Shown one piece after another: positions 37,177 through 45,284 of a DNA stretch of 64,000 nt. The position numbers were made by a program, and so were the translations under genes. Positions within the stretch are counted from its first letter, which is position 1; each line of letters begins with the position of its first letter. The DNA comes from Vibrio sp. MEBiC08052 (GTDB taxonomy: Bacteria; Pseudomonadota; Gammaproteobacteria; Enterobacterales; Vibrionaceae). The notes under the pieces were generated by a model that saw only the letters and a program-made list of their open reading frames with translations, was not told where the DNA came from and did no database searches. Location of the stretch: contig NZ_KQ947475.1 of assembly GCF_001506075.1 (NCBI RefSeq), positions 1,564,767-1,628,766 on the forward strand, in the 5' to 3' direction.

Positions 37177-38145
37177 TTATTGGATAAAGCCTAATTCACG
37201 CATCAGGGTTCCCATTTGTTTTTCCTGTGCTTCAAGAAAAGCATTGAATTCTGGTGCCGGCTTATAGTTATCGATCCAACCGTTTCGGTCCCGAAGTGTT
37301 TTCCATTCCGGTGTTTGGTACATTTTTTCCAGAACTCTGTCCCATTCCGCCACTTTTTCTTTGCTTATTCCCGGTGCTGCAAAGAAGCCGCGCCAGTTGG
37401 CAAAAACCGTTGGATTACCATACTCTGTTAATGTCGGAATATCTGGTGCAGAAGGGATACGTTCCGGTGCGGTGACTGCCACAATTCTGATTTGCCCGGC
37501 TTTTGACATTTCAAGCACTTCACCTAATCCGGTTGAAAGGAGCTGTGTTTCTCCGGATAGCAGGGCAGCCATCGCCTTACCCCCGGCATCATATGCGATG
37601 TAACGAACCGTTCTCGGATCGAAGTTTTCCCCCTTGAATGCTTCAGCTACGACCAGGTGATCCATGCTTCCTCGGGCTGATCCTCCTGCAATCTTGATTT
37701 TCCGGGGGTTGGCTTGGAAATCGGCAACAATATCCTTCCACGTTTTATATTTTGAATCAGCACGCACGACAATGGCACTGTAATCAGAAACAATTGAAGC
37801 GACAGGAGTCATATCTCGAAACGAATGAGGGAAAACACCAGAAAGGGAGCGGACAACAATCGGGCTAGAGTTAACCATCAGGGTGTCTTGCTGGCGGTCT
37901 GCCGTTTCAATCAGATGGGCAATCGCTTTGCCGCCACCGCCTCCGGACATGTTTTGAAAAGAGACGTTATCAATAAGCTTGGATTTAAATAACACATCAC
38001 CTGTTCCTCGCGCGGTCATGTCCCAGCCTCCCCCGGCACCTCCGGGAACCAGAAAATGGATTTCCTCAATTTCTGCAGCCAGTGTACTGATGGAAAAGCC
38101 AGCGGCGAGCATGGATATGATCAGGCGGGTTTTCAGTTGCTTCAT
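37177..38145 (-). CDS. tctC: Tripartite tricarboxylate transporter periplasmic binding protein TctC
   Basis: The 322-residue protein has a Sec signal peptide (about 1-24, ending TLAA), followed by IHFLVPGGAGGGWDMTARGT, the carboxylate-binding loop of the TctC/BugT family, and later NMSGGGGGKAIAHLI. It binds citrate or another tricarboxylate in the periplasm and passes it to TctAB. It is the first gene of the operon, divergent from a CitA/CitB-type two-component system across 274 bp, which suggests that this system controls it. Exact substrate cannot be read from sequence. Confidence 0.93.
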   Translation of the reverse strand: MKQLKTRLIISMLAAGFSISTLAAEIEEIHFLVPGGAGGGWDMTARGTGDVLFKSKLIDNVSFQNMSGGGGGKAIAHLIETADRQQDTLMVNSSPIVVRSLSGVFPHSFRDMTPVASIVSDYSAIVVRADSKYKTWKDIVADFQANPRKIKIAGGSARGSMDHLVVAEAFKGENFDPRTVRYIAYDAGGKAMAALLSGETQLLSTGLGEVLEMSKAGQIRIVAVTAPERIPSAPDIPTLTEYGNPTVFANWRGFFAAPGISKEKVAEWDRVLEKMYQTPEWKTLRDRNGWIDNYKPAPEFNAFLEAQEKQMGTLMRELGFIQ

Positions 38146-38419
38146 AATTCACGTTCCTTTTGCAGTGTGCAATTGATGCTTTATTCGCTTTATTGTTTGT
38201 ATTGATAGATCACTTCATTCGCGATTGCATGACAAAAGTTATACAAATGTTAATTATTTGTCCCGTTTATGGTAATAAAAGTGAATAATGAGTATTAAGA
38301 ATATTTTGTTTATATTGGTCATAGCCTGTAATGCGTTGAATCAATCACAGTTATTCGTGATGTTACTCTTAACAATGTTAGATAAGTGTTAATGTACTGC
38401 TTCGTTTCCGGAGGTACAT

Positions 38420-40036
38420 ATGACATGGAATGAGATTAGTTTCCGTAAACGGATGTTGATCATCATGACGTTTTCAGGACTAGTTGAGTTGCTGATTCTG
38501 GCATTGGCCGGTTTTTCTTATATTCGCCATCAGCAAGAAGAAGATATGGGGCAGAAGGCATTGCGTGTTGCAACTTTCTTGTCTGAATCCCCTGCAGTAA
38601 TGGAGATGATTCGTCAGGAAGATACCAGCCAGCAACAATATTACCGTGATCTGACTTATATGATCGGGGCTGCATTTATTGTGATTGGTAATCGTCAGGG
38701 GATTCGGTTGGTTCACCCGTTGGGGCAGCGGATTGGTCTGCCGATGGTTGGGGGGGACAATCAAAAAGCACTGCAAGAAGGGCAGTCTTACATCTCGTTT
38801 GCACATGGCTCTTTAGGCCGTTCAGTGCGGGGAAAATCTGCGGTTATTGATGCATCGGGTCATATCATTGGTGTGGTGTCAGTCGGCTATCTGATTGAGC
38901 GATTGCAAGATAGGGTTGAACCCTATTTGCACTATCTATTGATTATTGTGGTACTGGTGGTCGTTGTGAACGGACTCATTTCTGGATATATATCTCAGCG
39001 TTTTCAAAAAGCTATTTTAGGTTTCGAGCCTGAAGAGATCGGCCGCCTCTACGGAGAACTTGATGTCACGATGAGCACGTTAAAAGAAGGCATTCTGAGT
39101 ATTGATGAAAAGGGGTATCTTCGCTCAATCAACCGAAGTGCCTGCAAAATTCTCGGGATTGATAAAAGCAAGGCGCTGAATCGTTTATTAACGGATTCGC
39201 TACATGACAGTAATCTCTACACCTTGTTGGAAACCGGGCAAACCGATAGTGATATTGAGTTATATCTCAATCATCAATGGCTGATTGCCAACCGGAGCCC
39301 GATTGTTGTCGATGGGCGTGTCGTTGGTGCCGTTGCCAGCTTTCGGTTGCGTGATGAAATTAATGATTTGACCGAGCAGCTTTCCCAAACGAAAGCTTAT
39401 GCGGAGCTATTAAGATCGCAGACGCATGAACATAGAAATAAGCTAAACACAATCAGTGGCTTAGTTCAAATGGGAGAGCTGGAAGCCGTTCAACAGCTTA
39501 TTGGCCAGGAAACAGCACATTATCAGACATTGATCGAGTTTTTGCGTGGTGCGATTAAAGATCCGTTGATCGCGGGAATGTTGCTGGGTAAAAGTGAACG
39601 GGCACGGGAATTGTCGTTGGAGCTGCAGGTTGAAGAGGGGACGACGCTGGATACATTACCTGAGCACCTCCATGCCGAAGATGTTGTGACGATATTGGGG
39701 AATTTAATTGATAATGCTTTTGAAGCGGTATTGACATCGGTACGGCAAAGTAAACACATTGCTTATGAGCGGCGTATTATTGATGTGTCGATCAGTGATT
39801 ATGGCAATGAGATTATTCTGGAAGTGGATGATCAAGGATGTGGTCTGCCGGAGGGGGTCAGTGTCGATATGCTGACAGAAAGGGGCGTATCAAGTAAAAG
39901 CCATCAGGGACGAGGGGTTGGATTGTTTCTGGTGCAGCAGTTGACTGACAGATATCACGGACAGTTGGAAATGTTCGATAAAAAAGGAAATGGCACAAGA
40001 ATGACGGTTTATTTGCCCAAGGAACCATTGATATGA
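38420..40036 (+). CDS. CitA/DpiB-type citrate sensor histidine kinase (copy 1)
   Basis: The 538-residue membrane kinase has membrane helices at about 12-34 and 172-193 bracketing a periplasmic PAS-like (Cache) sensor. R96 and H99 in GIRLVH and R137 and K139 in RGKS match the citrate ligands of Klebsiella CitA. A cytoplasmic PAS follows (about 215-310), then the phospho-acceptor H336 in SQTHEHRNKLN, then a HATPase domain with GRGVGLFLVQQL. Its stop overlaps the regulator's start (ATGA). RBS CGGAGG. Divergent from tctCBA, so it is a probable sensor for that transporter. Confidence 0.93.
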   Translation: MTWNEISFRKRMLIIMTFSGLVELLILALAGFSYIRHQQEEDMGQKALRVATFLSESPAVMEMIRQEDTSQQQYYRDLTYMIGAAFIVIGNRQGIRLVHPLGQRIGLPMVGGDNQKALQEGQSYISFAHGSLGRSVRGKSAVIDASGHIIGVVSVGYLIERLQDRVEPYLHYLLIIVVLVVVVNGLISGYISQRFQKAILGFEPEEIGRLYGELDVTMSTLKEGILSIDEKGYLRSINRSACKILGIDKSKALNRLLTDSLHDSNLYTLLETGQTDSDIELYLNHQWLIANRSPIVVDGRVVGAVASFRLRDEINDLTEQLSQTKAYAELLRSQTHEHRNKLNTISGLVQMGELEAVQQLIGQETAHYQTLIEFLRGAIKDPLIAGMLLGKSERARELSLELQVEEGTTLDTLPEHLHAEDVVTILGNLIDNAFEAVLTSVRQSKHIAYERRIIDVSISDYGNEIILEVDDQGCGLPEGVSVDMLTERGVSSKSHQGRGVGLFLVQQLTDRYHGQLEMFDKKGNGTRMTVYLPKEPLI

Positions 40037-40719
40037 ATACCAGAGTCATGATTATTGAAGATGATGTGGTGATTGCTCAGCTTCATCAGCGTTATTTGGA
40101 ACAAATCGGTGGATTCGAGGTCGTCGGCATTGCAACCAATAAAATAGAGGCTGAGATACAACTGTCACTTCTTGCACCGGATTTGGTTCTTTTAGATGTT
40201 TATTTACCTGATGGAACTGGATTGGATATTCTGCAGCAGTCGAGAAACAATCAGGATCAGTGTGATGTTATTTTGATTACGGCAGCTAGGGATGTCGGCA
40301 CATTACAACAGGCAATGCGTTATGGTGTGGTTGACTATTTACTGAAACCTATCGTGTTTTCCCGACTTGAATCAGCGATGCAAAAGTATCAGCTACTACG
40401 GCAACAGTTGACGGAAGCGGGGGGGCTTGATCAGGGATTGGTGGATAAAATGCTCTCGAGCTCGACAGGGGCGTCAACAACATGTGTGGAGAAACTTCCG
40501 AAAGGGATTGATGCAGTGACTCTGGATAAAATCCGCAAACTTTTTCAAGACAATGTCTCGCTGACTGCGGATGAGGCCGGCGAACAAATTGGAGCAAGCC
40601 GAACCACTGCCAGACGTTATCTGGAGTATCTGAATGGTACCGGGGAGCTTATCTCTGACGTTAACTACGGGACTGTGGGCCGCCCTGAACGTTGCTATCA
40701 ACGTAAAAGGGGTAAATAA
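40033..40719 (+). CDS. CitB/DpiA-type response regulator (copy 1)
   Basis: This 228-residue protein has a receiver domain with acidic pocket E9-D10-D11, phospho-Asp D55 in LVLLDVYLPDG and K105 in LLKPI. The C-terminal helix-turn-helix (LTADEAGEQIGASRTTARRY) belongs to the CitB/DcuR family. Translationally coupled to the kinase by a 4-nt overlap. Likely target: the divergent tctCBA promoter and possibly the cit genes. Confidence 0.93.
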   Translation: MNTRVMIIEDDVVIAQLHQRYLEQIGGFEVVGIATNKIEAEIQLSLLAPDLVLLDVYLPDGTGLDILQQSRNNQDQCDVILITAARDVGTLQQAMRYGVVDYLLKPIVFSRLESAMQKYQLLRQQLTEAGGLDQGLVDKMLSSSTGASTTCVEKLPKGIDAVTLDKIRKLFQDNVSLTADEAGEQIGASRTTARRYLEYLNGTGELISDVNYGTVGRPERCYQRKRGK

Positions 40720-40740
40720 AATAGAGGATGGCAAAATATT

Positions 40741-40761
40741 CAGTGGGCCGTTGGCCCACTG
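40741..40761. terminator. Hairpin between convergent response-regulator and HAD genes
   Basis: Perfect 9-bp stem CAGTGGGCC / GGCCCACTG with a 3-nt loop. On the minus strand it is followed by AATATTTT, a weak U tract. Probable shared terminator. Confidence 0.55.
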
Positions 40762-40802
40762 AGCGTATCAAGAAGAGATGTTTACAAGATGAGATACGGA
40801 TT

Positions 40803-41492
40803 TTAAGCAGCAGGGGAGAGCTGTGTTAAGAAATGGTCAATATGCTGTCCCACCTCTGCGGGAGTTGAAGCCCGTCTCATCCGTTCCATCGAAGGGAGCT
40901 GATTATTTTGGAAATATTCAGCTGAAACAAAGGCATCACTGGCATGATAGCGTAATGTATCTTGATCGGCTGAGCCGTCGCCAACAATAATAAACTTCCC
41001 CGTGGTTTTATGCTGACTTTTCCATTGCTCTATTACCTGTACTTTTCCTTTTGAGGAAAGTAATGGGGAAGGTCGTATACTGAGCACTCTATTTCCTAGC
41101 CAGATAAAACGATTTGCAGTGAGTTGATCGTATTGAATCTCCCATGCATCTAATAAAGGTGCAATCCATTCCGTATAACCGCCGGAAATAACATGTAGTT
41201 TGACACCTTTGTCGGTCAGCGAACGAAATGTTTCTTTTAATATGGGATCTAAAGCATCCACCCGGCTTGCGACATACTGATCGATCGTTTGTCTAGTGAC
41301 AAACATCGCAGTTCTGAGCATGATCAATTTCTCTTGCCAAGTTGCACGCCCGGCAAATGCACGGGGTGCGATTTCTGCCAGATACCGCATTGTTTTATCA
41401 CCGCCTTTCTTATGGCTCAATGCGATTTTCAAGACTTCTACCGTACTCTCTTCCGGAAGTAACGTATTATCAAAATCAAAGATGACATTCAT
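40803..41492 (-). CDS. HAD-IB family phosphatase (SerB-like)
   Basis: The 229-residue protein has motif I VIFDFDNTLLPEE, motif II HVISGGYTEW, the Lys of SSKGKVQVIEQW and motif IV IIVGDGSADQDTL. This is the phosphoserine-phosphatase-like HAD-IB group. The start overlaps the upstream acyltransferase stop by 4 nt. HAD-IB phosphatases are fused to PlsC-type acyltransferases in other bacteria, so a role with the coupled acyltransferase in phospholipid or acyl-phosphate metabolism is a reasonable inference. Not a housekeeping SerB, which has an ACT-like N-terminal domain. Confidence 0.85.
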   Translation of the reverse strand: MNVIFDFDNTLLPEESTVEVLKIALSHKKGGDKTMRYLAEIAPRAFAGRATWQEKLIMLRTAMFVTRQTIDQYVASRVDALDPILKETFRSLTDKGVKLHVISGGYTEWIAPLLDAWEIQYDQLTANRFIWLGNRVLSIRPSPLLSSKGKVQVIEQWKSQHKTTGKFIIVGDGSADQDTLRYHASDAFVSAEYFQNNQLPSMERMRRASTPAEVGQHIDHFLTQLSPAA

Positions 41493-42349
41493 AACTGCTT
41501 TAACTGCTCTTTGTAACTATATTTATCGTCTCTGGTCCAGTGGGTCGCCGGTATATTGAGATAGTCAGCAACAGCCTGTTGGACAGTGTCTGCAAATTCT
41601 TGTGGTGCTTGCTCCCGAGAGTAGTGAAGTTTGTCCAGATAGGCCACTTCAAAATGGATATAGGGCATCATGAGAATCGTCATGAAGCGGACATACCCCG
41701 GAGACATCATCGGACTTGGAGACAGTCCAAAAGGGAGTCTGACTTTTAAAGCGACCGGAACCACTGGTTGTCCTCGGATCATAAACTCAGGACGAAACCG
41801 GAATAGGGCTTGCCCGTTATTGAGTGTGGCTTCTGGGGTGATGTATAGTGCGTGTTTTTCCGGCGTTTTATTCCACTCCCTAAAGCACTGTACTAACTGC
41901 CGTTGGTTTCTGACCAGCCAATAGCTGGAATTTGAGCCTTTAAATAAGATGTAGCCAACGAATTTACCTAGTGGACTATCCGCTTTATCAATCATCAGTG
42001 TTGCGTGTGGCATTGCCAAACCCGGAATATGATCAAAAATACTGACATGCGGTGATGCGACGACACATCCGGCAGTATGCTGACCCACCGCTTCCGGTGT
42101 CATATTACAGCGCACTTGTATACCTAACAGTCGGATGAAGACCCGATATACCGATTTTCTTTTTGCATGAGGAAATATCGGAAATACAAGCCCGTAAGTA
42201 CCAATCAGCAACAGACGAAATAGCAATAATAACAATCCGAATGGCATATATAGAACTGTCAATGCTGAAAAATGGTTCCACAATTTCACATCACATAATG
42301 TTGAGATAGGGACATCTTGGCGTAACGTGGGTTGCTCAATATTTTGCAT
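41489..42349 (-). CDS. PlsC-like lysophospholipid acyltransferase family protein
   Basis: The 286-residue protein has one or two N-terminal membrane helices (SALTVLYMPFGLLLLLFRLL), then the acyltransferase HX4D motif in ASPHVSIFDHIPG and the later acceptor motif LYITPEATLNNGQ, a variant of FPEGT. ATG 42349 is chosen; the open frame runs 53 codons further but overlaps the GNAT gene. It overlaps the GNAT gene by 14 nt and the HAD gene by 4 nt. Substrate unknown; acyl-CoA/ACP-dependent acylation of a lipid or amine is inferred. Confidence 0.82.
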   Translation of the reverse strand: MQNIEQPTLRQDVPISTLCDVKLWNHFSALTVLYMPFGLLLLLFRLLLIGTYGLVFPIFPHAKRKSVYRVFIRLLGIQVRCNMTPEAVGQHTAGCVVASPHVSIFDHIPGLAMPHATLMIDKADSPLGKFVGYILFKGSNSSYWLVRNQRQLVQCFREWNKTPEKHALYITPEATLNNGQALFRFRPEFMIRGQPVVPVALKVRLPFGLSPSPMMSPGYVRFMTILMMPYIHFEVAYLDKLHYSREQAPQEFADTVQQAVADYLNIPATHWTRDDKYSYKEQLKQL

Positions 42350-42947
42350 GTACTGTTTCCCGTGCTTCTTGTTTTTGAATGTACTGATATAGCTTTTGAG
42401 CAGTACTTTCGTTTTTGTCTCTGACCTTGAAAAAATTATCCCGGTCATAGTCAATCTTGAGGTGGTCACCGAACGGGGTGGAGACAATCCGGCACTGATC
42501 ACGGTCAAGATTGAGGTATTTCAGATTCATCTGAATTGCACGAGTGTGTTTGATGTTTGTGAGTGTATAAACTGATGTAAACCCCAGAACATCAAAGGCC
42601 CAGCATAATGCTGCATGTCCCGCCAAATATGTCCAGGGGGTTCCCCAGTATTTTGGTAAATAACGCATACCGAAATTAATCCCAAATTGCTTCTCTTCAA
42701 ATCCTGCGTACCCCATGAAAGGCGCATTGGCACCTTGAGAAACAACCCAGCGAGCCCATCCTTTCTGTTCCTGATTTTGTCTGAATCGCTCAACTTCATC
42801 TTTGATGATATCGATTGTTCTTGCCTGACCGGAAGAAATAAACTTCATATTTTCTTCATCGGAGGCCAGTGTTGCATACCCCTGAATATCCTCATCATTC
42901 CACTTGCGCAGCGTGATGCCGTATTTGCTACATATAACGTTATTCAT
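42336..42947 (-). CDS. GNAT family N-acetyltransferase (RimJ/RimL-like)
   Basis: The 203-residue protein has the start GITLRKWNDEDIQGYATLAS, a family beta-strand region, and GNAT motif A region PKYWGTPWTYLAGHAALCWA followed by LTNIKHTRAIQMNLKYLNL. This fits the Acetyltransf_3 group. It is the first gene of a three-gene overlapping operon with the PlsC-like and HAD genes. The acceptor is unknown; RimJ/L-like enzymes acetylate protein N-termini or small amines. Confidence 0.82.
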   Translation of the reverse strand: MNNVICSKYGITLRKWNDEDIQGYATLASDEENMKFISSGQARTIDIIKDEVERFRQNQEQKGWARWVVSQGANAPFMGYAGFEEKQFGINFGMRYLPKYWGTPWTYLAGHAALCWAFDVLGFTSVYTLTNIKHTRAIQMNLKYLNLDRDQCRIVSTPFGDHLKIDYDRDNFFKVRDKNESTAQKLYQYIQKQEARETVHAKY

Positions 42948-43552
42948 ATCTACCTACCGCCAAACTTCAGTTGTTCAATTGTTTATCATCGTCACATTTT
43001 TCAATGTGATTCCTAAGGGGTAACAATTGCATAAGCGTGTTACCCAATTCGATGTTTCTACATCTCGTTCTAATACGTTTGTTTTCTGTCCGCCTGTCGA
43101 CTCATATAACCGAGAACAGATGGAAAAGTCATGAACTCTGGGTGAGGAGCTGAACTCTCTTCGTCTTAGTATGTTTGTAAACATATTCATTACATCATTA
43201 TTGTTATTGGTATATAAACCCCAACTCATTCAACCAGTCACCAAGTACCGCATGAAAAGCGTAAAAAGCGACGGTTAAACTTTATCGGGTGAATAGTGTT
43301 TAGTTAAAATATTCCTTTTTTGAATTAACCATATAAATTTAAGTTATTTGCTCTTGGTTTTAATGTAAATAGTTGCTTATCGTCATAATTGTCAGAAGGG
43401 GGAGCGCTGATCTTGATACGGCTAGCAAATCGCTAGGAGGGAAAAGGCGTAGTGGATAAAATATAAAATAAAATAAAATCATCTAAAAAAATAAAAAATG
43501 TGCTCTACAGTCTCTAATATGAGAAAATTTTCTTAATTTTTCTTTTATGAGA

Positions 43553-43580
43553 CTGACACCGCTGAACAGAATTATATAAG
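43553..43580 (+). promoter_or_regulatory. Strong sigma70-like promoter in the gene-free region
   Basis: CTGACA (43553-43558) and TATAAG (43575-43580) are separated by 16 bp. Transcription would begin near 43587, inside the LacI-type operator, and run towards pncA about 290 nt further on. Confidence 0.55.
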
Positions 43581-43581
43581 A

Positions 43582-43597
43582 ATGTTAGCGCTTTCAT
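43582..43597. promoter_or_regulatory. LacI-family-type operator overlapping the promoter start
   Basis: ATGTTAGCGCTTTCAT is a palindrome-like 16-mer with a central CG that fits the general LacI/GalR-family operator pattern (WTGNNANCGNNNNCAW). Its position at the predicted transcription start suits a repressor. No LacI-family regulator is encoded in this window. Confidence 0.5.
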
Positions 43598-43782
43598 CTG
43601 AATCAATTGGACATATATGATGCTTAATGGTTTTTAATCAGGAAAAAATATGGACATAGTATTTTTCTATGATTTTCCATTTATAGATATCGGTTTTGCA
43701 ATATGATTGACACGGTTAACCGAGTTCAATAGAGCAGTTGTTATTTATCAGTATGATATACTTTAAAGAAAGAGACTAGTAT

Positions 43783-43823
43783 TGTATTCGCAATGTGTCA
43801 TCTTATGACACATTGCGAATACA
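43783..43823. repeat. Perfect 19-bp inverted repeat upstream of pncA
   Basis: TGTATTCGCAATGTGTCAT (43783-43801) and its exact reverse complement (43805-43823) are separated only by CTT. No T-run follows, so it is not a normal terminator. It ends 55 bp before the pncA start. It could be a double operator or a very stable RNA hairpin in the leader. Confidence 0.85.
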
Positions 43824-43878
43824 TTGTGATTTCCGGTGTGACAACTTTGGGGGTGTTCATGATATTTAGGAGGAACGT

Positions 43879-44526
43879 GTGACTCAAACGTTAGTGATCG
43901 TCGATGTTCAAAATGATTTTTCACCGGCTGGTGCATTGCCTGTGCCTGATGGGGACAGTGTTGTTACTGTAATCAATCGGTTAATGCCTTGTTTTGACCA
44001 TGTTGTTGCAACGCAAGACTGGCACCCGGCCGGCCACGGTAGCTTCGCGTCCGTACATCATATGTCTCCCGGTGAGATGACTGAACTGAGTGGCATTCAG
44101 CAGATTTTATGGCCCGTTCACTGTGTTCAATCATCTTGGGGAGCTGAATTTATTCCCGGATTAGCAACGAGCAATATTGAATATATTGTCTATAAAGGCA
44201 GCGATCCTGAGATTGATAGTTACAGTGGGTTCTTTGATAATGGAAAACGGCAGGCAACCGGACTTTTGGATTATTTAAAAGAAATAGATTCAGATGAATT
44301 ATATATTGTCGGGCTTGCAACAGACTACTGTGTTCTATTTACAGCACTTGATGCAGTTGAACTTGGCTTTAAAACTTATGTAGTTCAGGATGCCTGTCGT
44401 GCTGTAAACCTGAATCCTGACGACGAAGATAAAGCGTTGGCGAAAATGGTTAATGCTGGATGTCAGATTATCCAGTCAAGCGATGTGCTGGAGGCTACAA
44501 ATCTATCACAAGGACATGATGGGTAG
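43879..44526 (+). CDS. pncA: Nicotinamidase PncA
   Basis: The 215-residue enzyme deamidates nicotinamide to nicotinate for NAD salvage. Visible active-site features: D9 in LVIVDVQNDFSP, metal ligands in TQDWHPAGHGSF, K106 in VYKGSDPEIDSYSGF and C151 in LATDYCVLFTA. Start is GTG 43879 with an excellent AGGAGG at 5 nt. It is a single gene; the upstream perfect palindrome may control it. The CitB-type regulator gene ends 75 bp downstream on the other strand. Confidence 0.96.
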   Translation: MTQTLVIVDVQNDFSPAGALPVPDGDSVVTVINRLMPCFDHVVATQDWHPAGHGSFASVHHMSPGEMTELSGIQQILWPVHCVQSSWGAEFIPGLATSNIEYIVYKGSDPEIDSYSGFFDNGKRQATGLLDYLKEIDSDELYIVGLATDYCVLFTALDAVELGFKTYVVQDACRAVNLNPDDEDKALAKMVNAGCQIIQSSDVLEATNLSQGHDG

Positions 44527-44601
44527 TAAGAGCTGTGGGTAACACGTATGAAGCGTATACACATGAAAAGAGCCAGTAACAGGACTGACCCATCCATGGC
44601 T

Positions 44602-45282
44602 TTACTTCCGACGGTATAGTCTTTCGGGTCTGCCAACCCGACCGTGTTGGATGATCGCTTCAAGGAAGCTGGTGGATGTGCAATATTCAAGGTATCGGCG
44701 AGCGGTTGTTTTACTGATACCAACCAGCTTCCCCAGTGATTCTGCAGTGTGTGCCACATCGTCTTCTTGGTAAATGACTTTGATCTTATTCAGTGTGAGT
44801 TCATCAATACCTTTGGGGAGGTTATCTTGATGGTATTGCGCTTTTGATTGAAAGTTGAGTAATTCGTCGACATGTCTTTGATTGAAATTATCTGCGGCTT
44901 TCAAAGAATTGCTATACTTTAAATAACGCTCAAGTGAATCCTGTAGTCGGTCATAGGCAATTGGCTTTAACAGGTAATCGAAAACACCGCAACGAACTGC
45001 CTCACGGACGGTTTCCATATCTGAGGCTGCGGTGACAAAAATAACGTCCGGCATGTTGCCACCTGAGATCATTTCTTTTAGTAAATCCAGACCTCGTCCA
45101 TCGGGAAGAAAATTATCCAATATAATTAATTGTGGTTTTAAAAGGCGGAGCATGTTGCGCGCTTCAGCGAGAGAGCGGGCAACACCAATTGGACGAAACC
45201 TAGGCATTTGATTCAGGTAGTAAGTGTGAAAATCAGAAATACTGACTTCATCTTCAACAATCAATACATCAAATACATCCAT
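44602..45282 (-). CDS. citB: CitB/DpiA-type response regulator (copy 2)
   Basis: This 226-residue regulator has receiver D56 in LIILDNFLPDG, K106 in YLLKPIAYD and a C-terminal helix-turn-helix (HTAESLGKLVGISKTTARRY). Its gene follows the kinase gene by 2 nt. It is clearly related to copy 1 but not identical. Position beside citS supports a role as the regulator of anaerobic citrate genes. Confidence 0.92.
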   Translation of the reverse strand: MDVFDVLIVEDEVSISDFHTYYLNQMPRFRPIGVARSLAEARNMLRLLKPQLIILDNFLPDGRGLDLLKEMISGGNMPDVIFVTAASDMETVREAVRCGVFDYLLKPIAYDRLQDSLERYLKYSNSLKAADNFNQRHVDELLNFQSKAQYHQDNLPKGIDELTLNKIKVIYQEDDVAHTAESLGKLVGISKTTARRYLEYCTSTSFLEAIIQHGRVGRPERLYRRK

Positions 45283-45284
45283 TA

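Larger units (their letters stand above)
42948..43878. other. Long gene-free region between the GNAT operon and pncA
   Basis: This 931-base stretch is markedly AT-rich in its second half (AAATA repeats around 43455-43500). No credible ORF longer than about 20 codons with a ribosome site was found. An 84-codon minus-strand frame lacks one and has unnatural composition. It holds a promoter with an overlapping operator-like palindrome and a perfect 19-bp-arm hairpin, listed separately. Confidence 0.6.

Noticed and set aside
42975..43229. 84-codon minus-strand frame in the gene-free region
   Set aside because: No ribosome site, unnatural composition, and no extension of family-like features.
43440..43500. 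AAATA-rich tract as a possible origin-like or repeat element
   Set aside because: Simple AT-richness with no ordered iterons or DnaA boxes.
43650..43706. 18-residue ORF (MDIVFFYDFPFIDIGFAI) with AGGAAA ahead of it, downstream of the orphan promoter
   Set aside because: Could be a leader peptide, but a frame this short in AT-rich DNA is expected by chance; not annotated as a gene.
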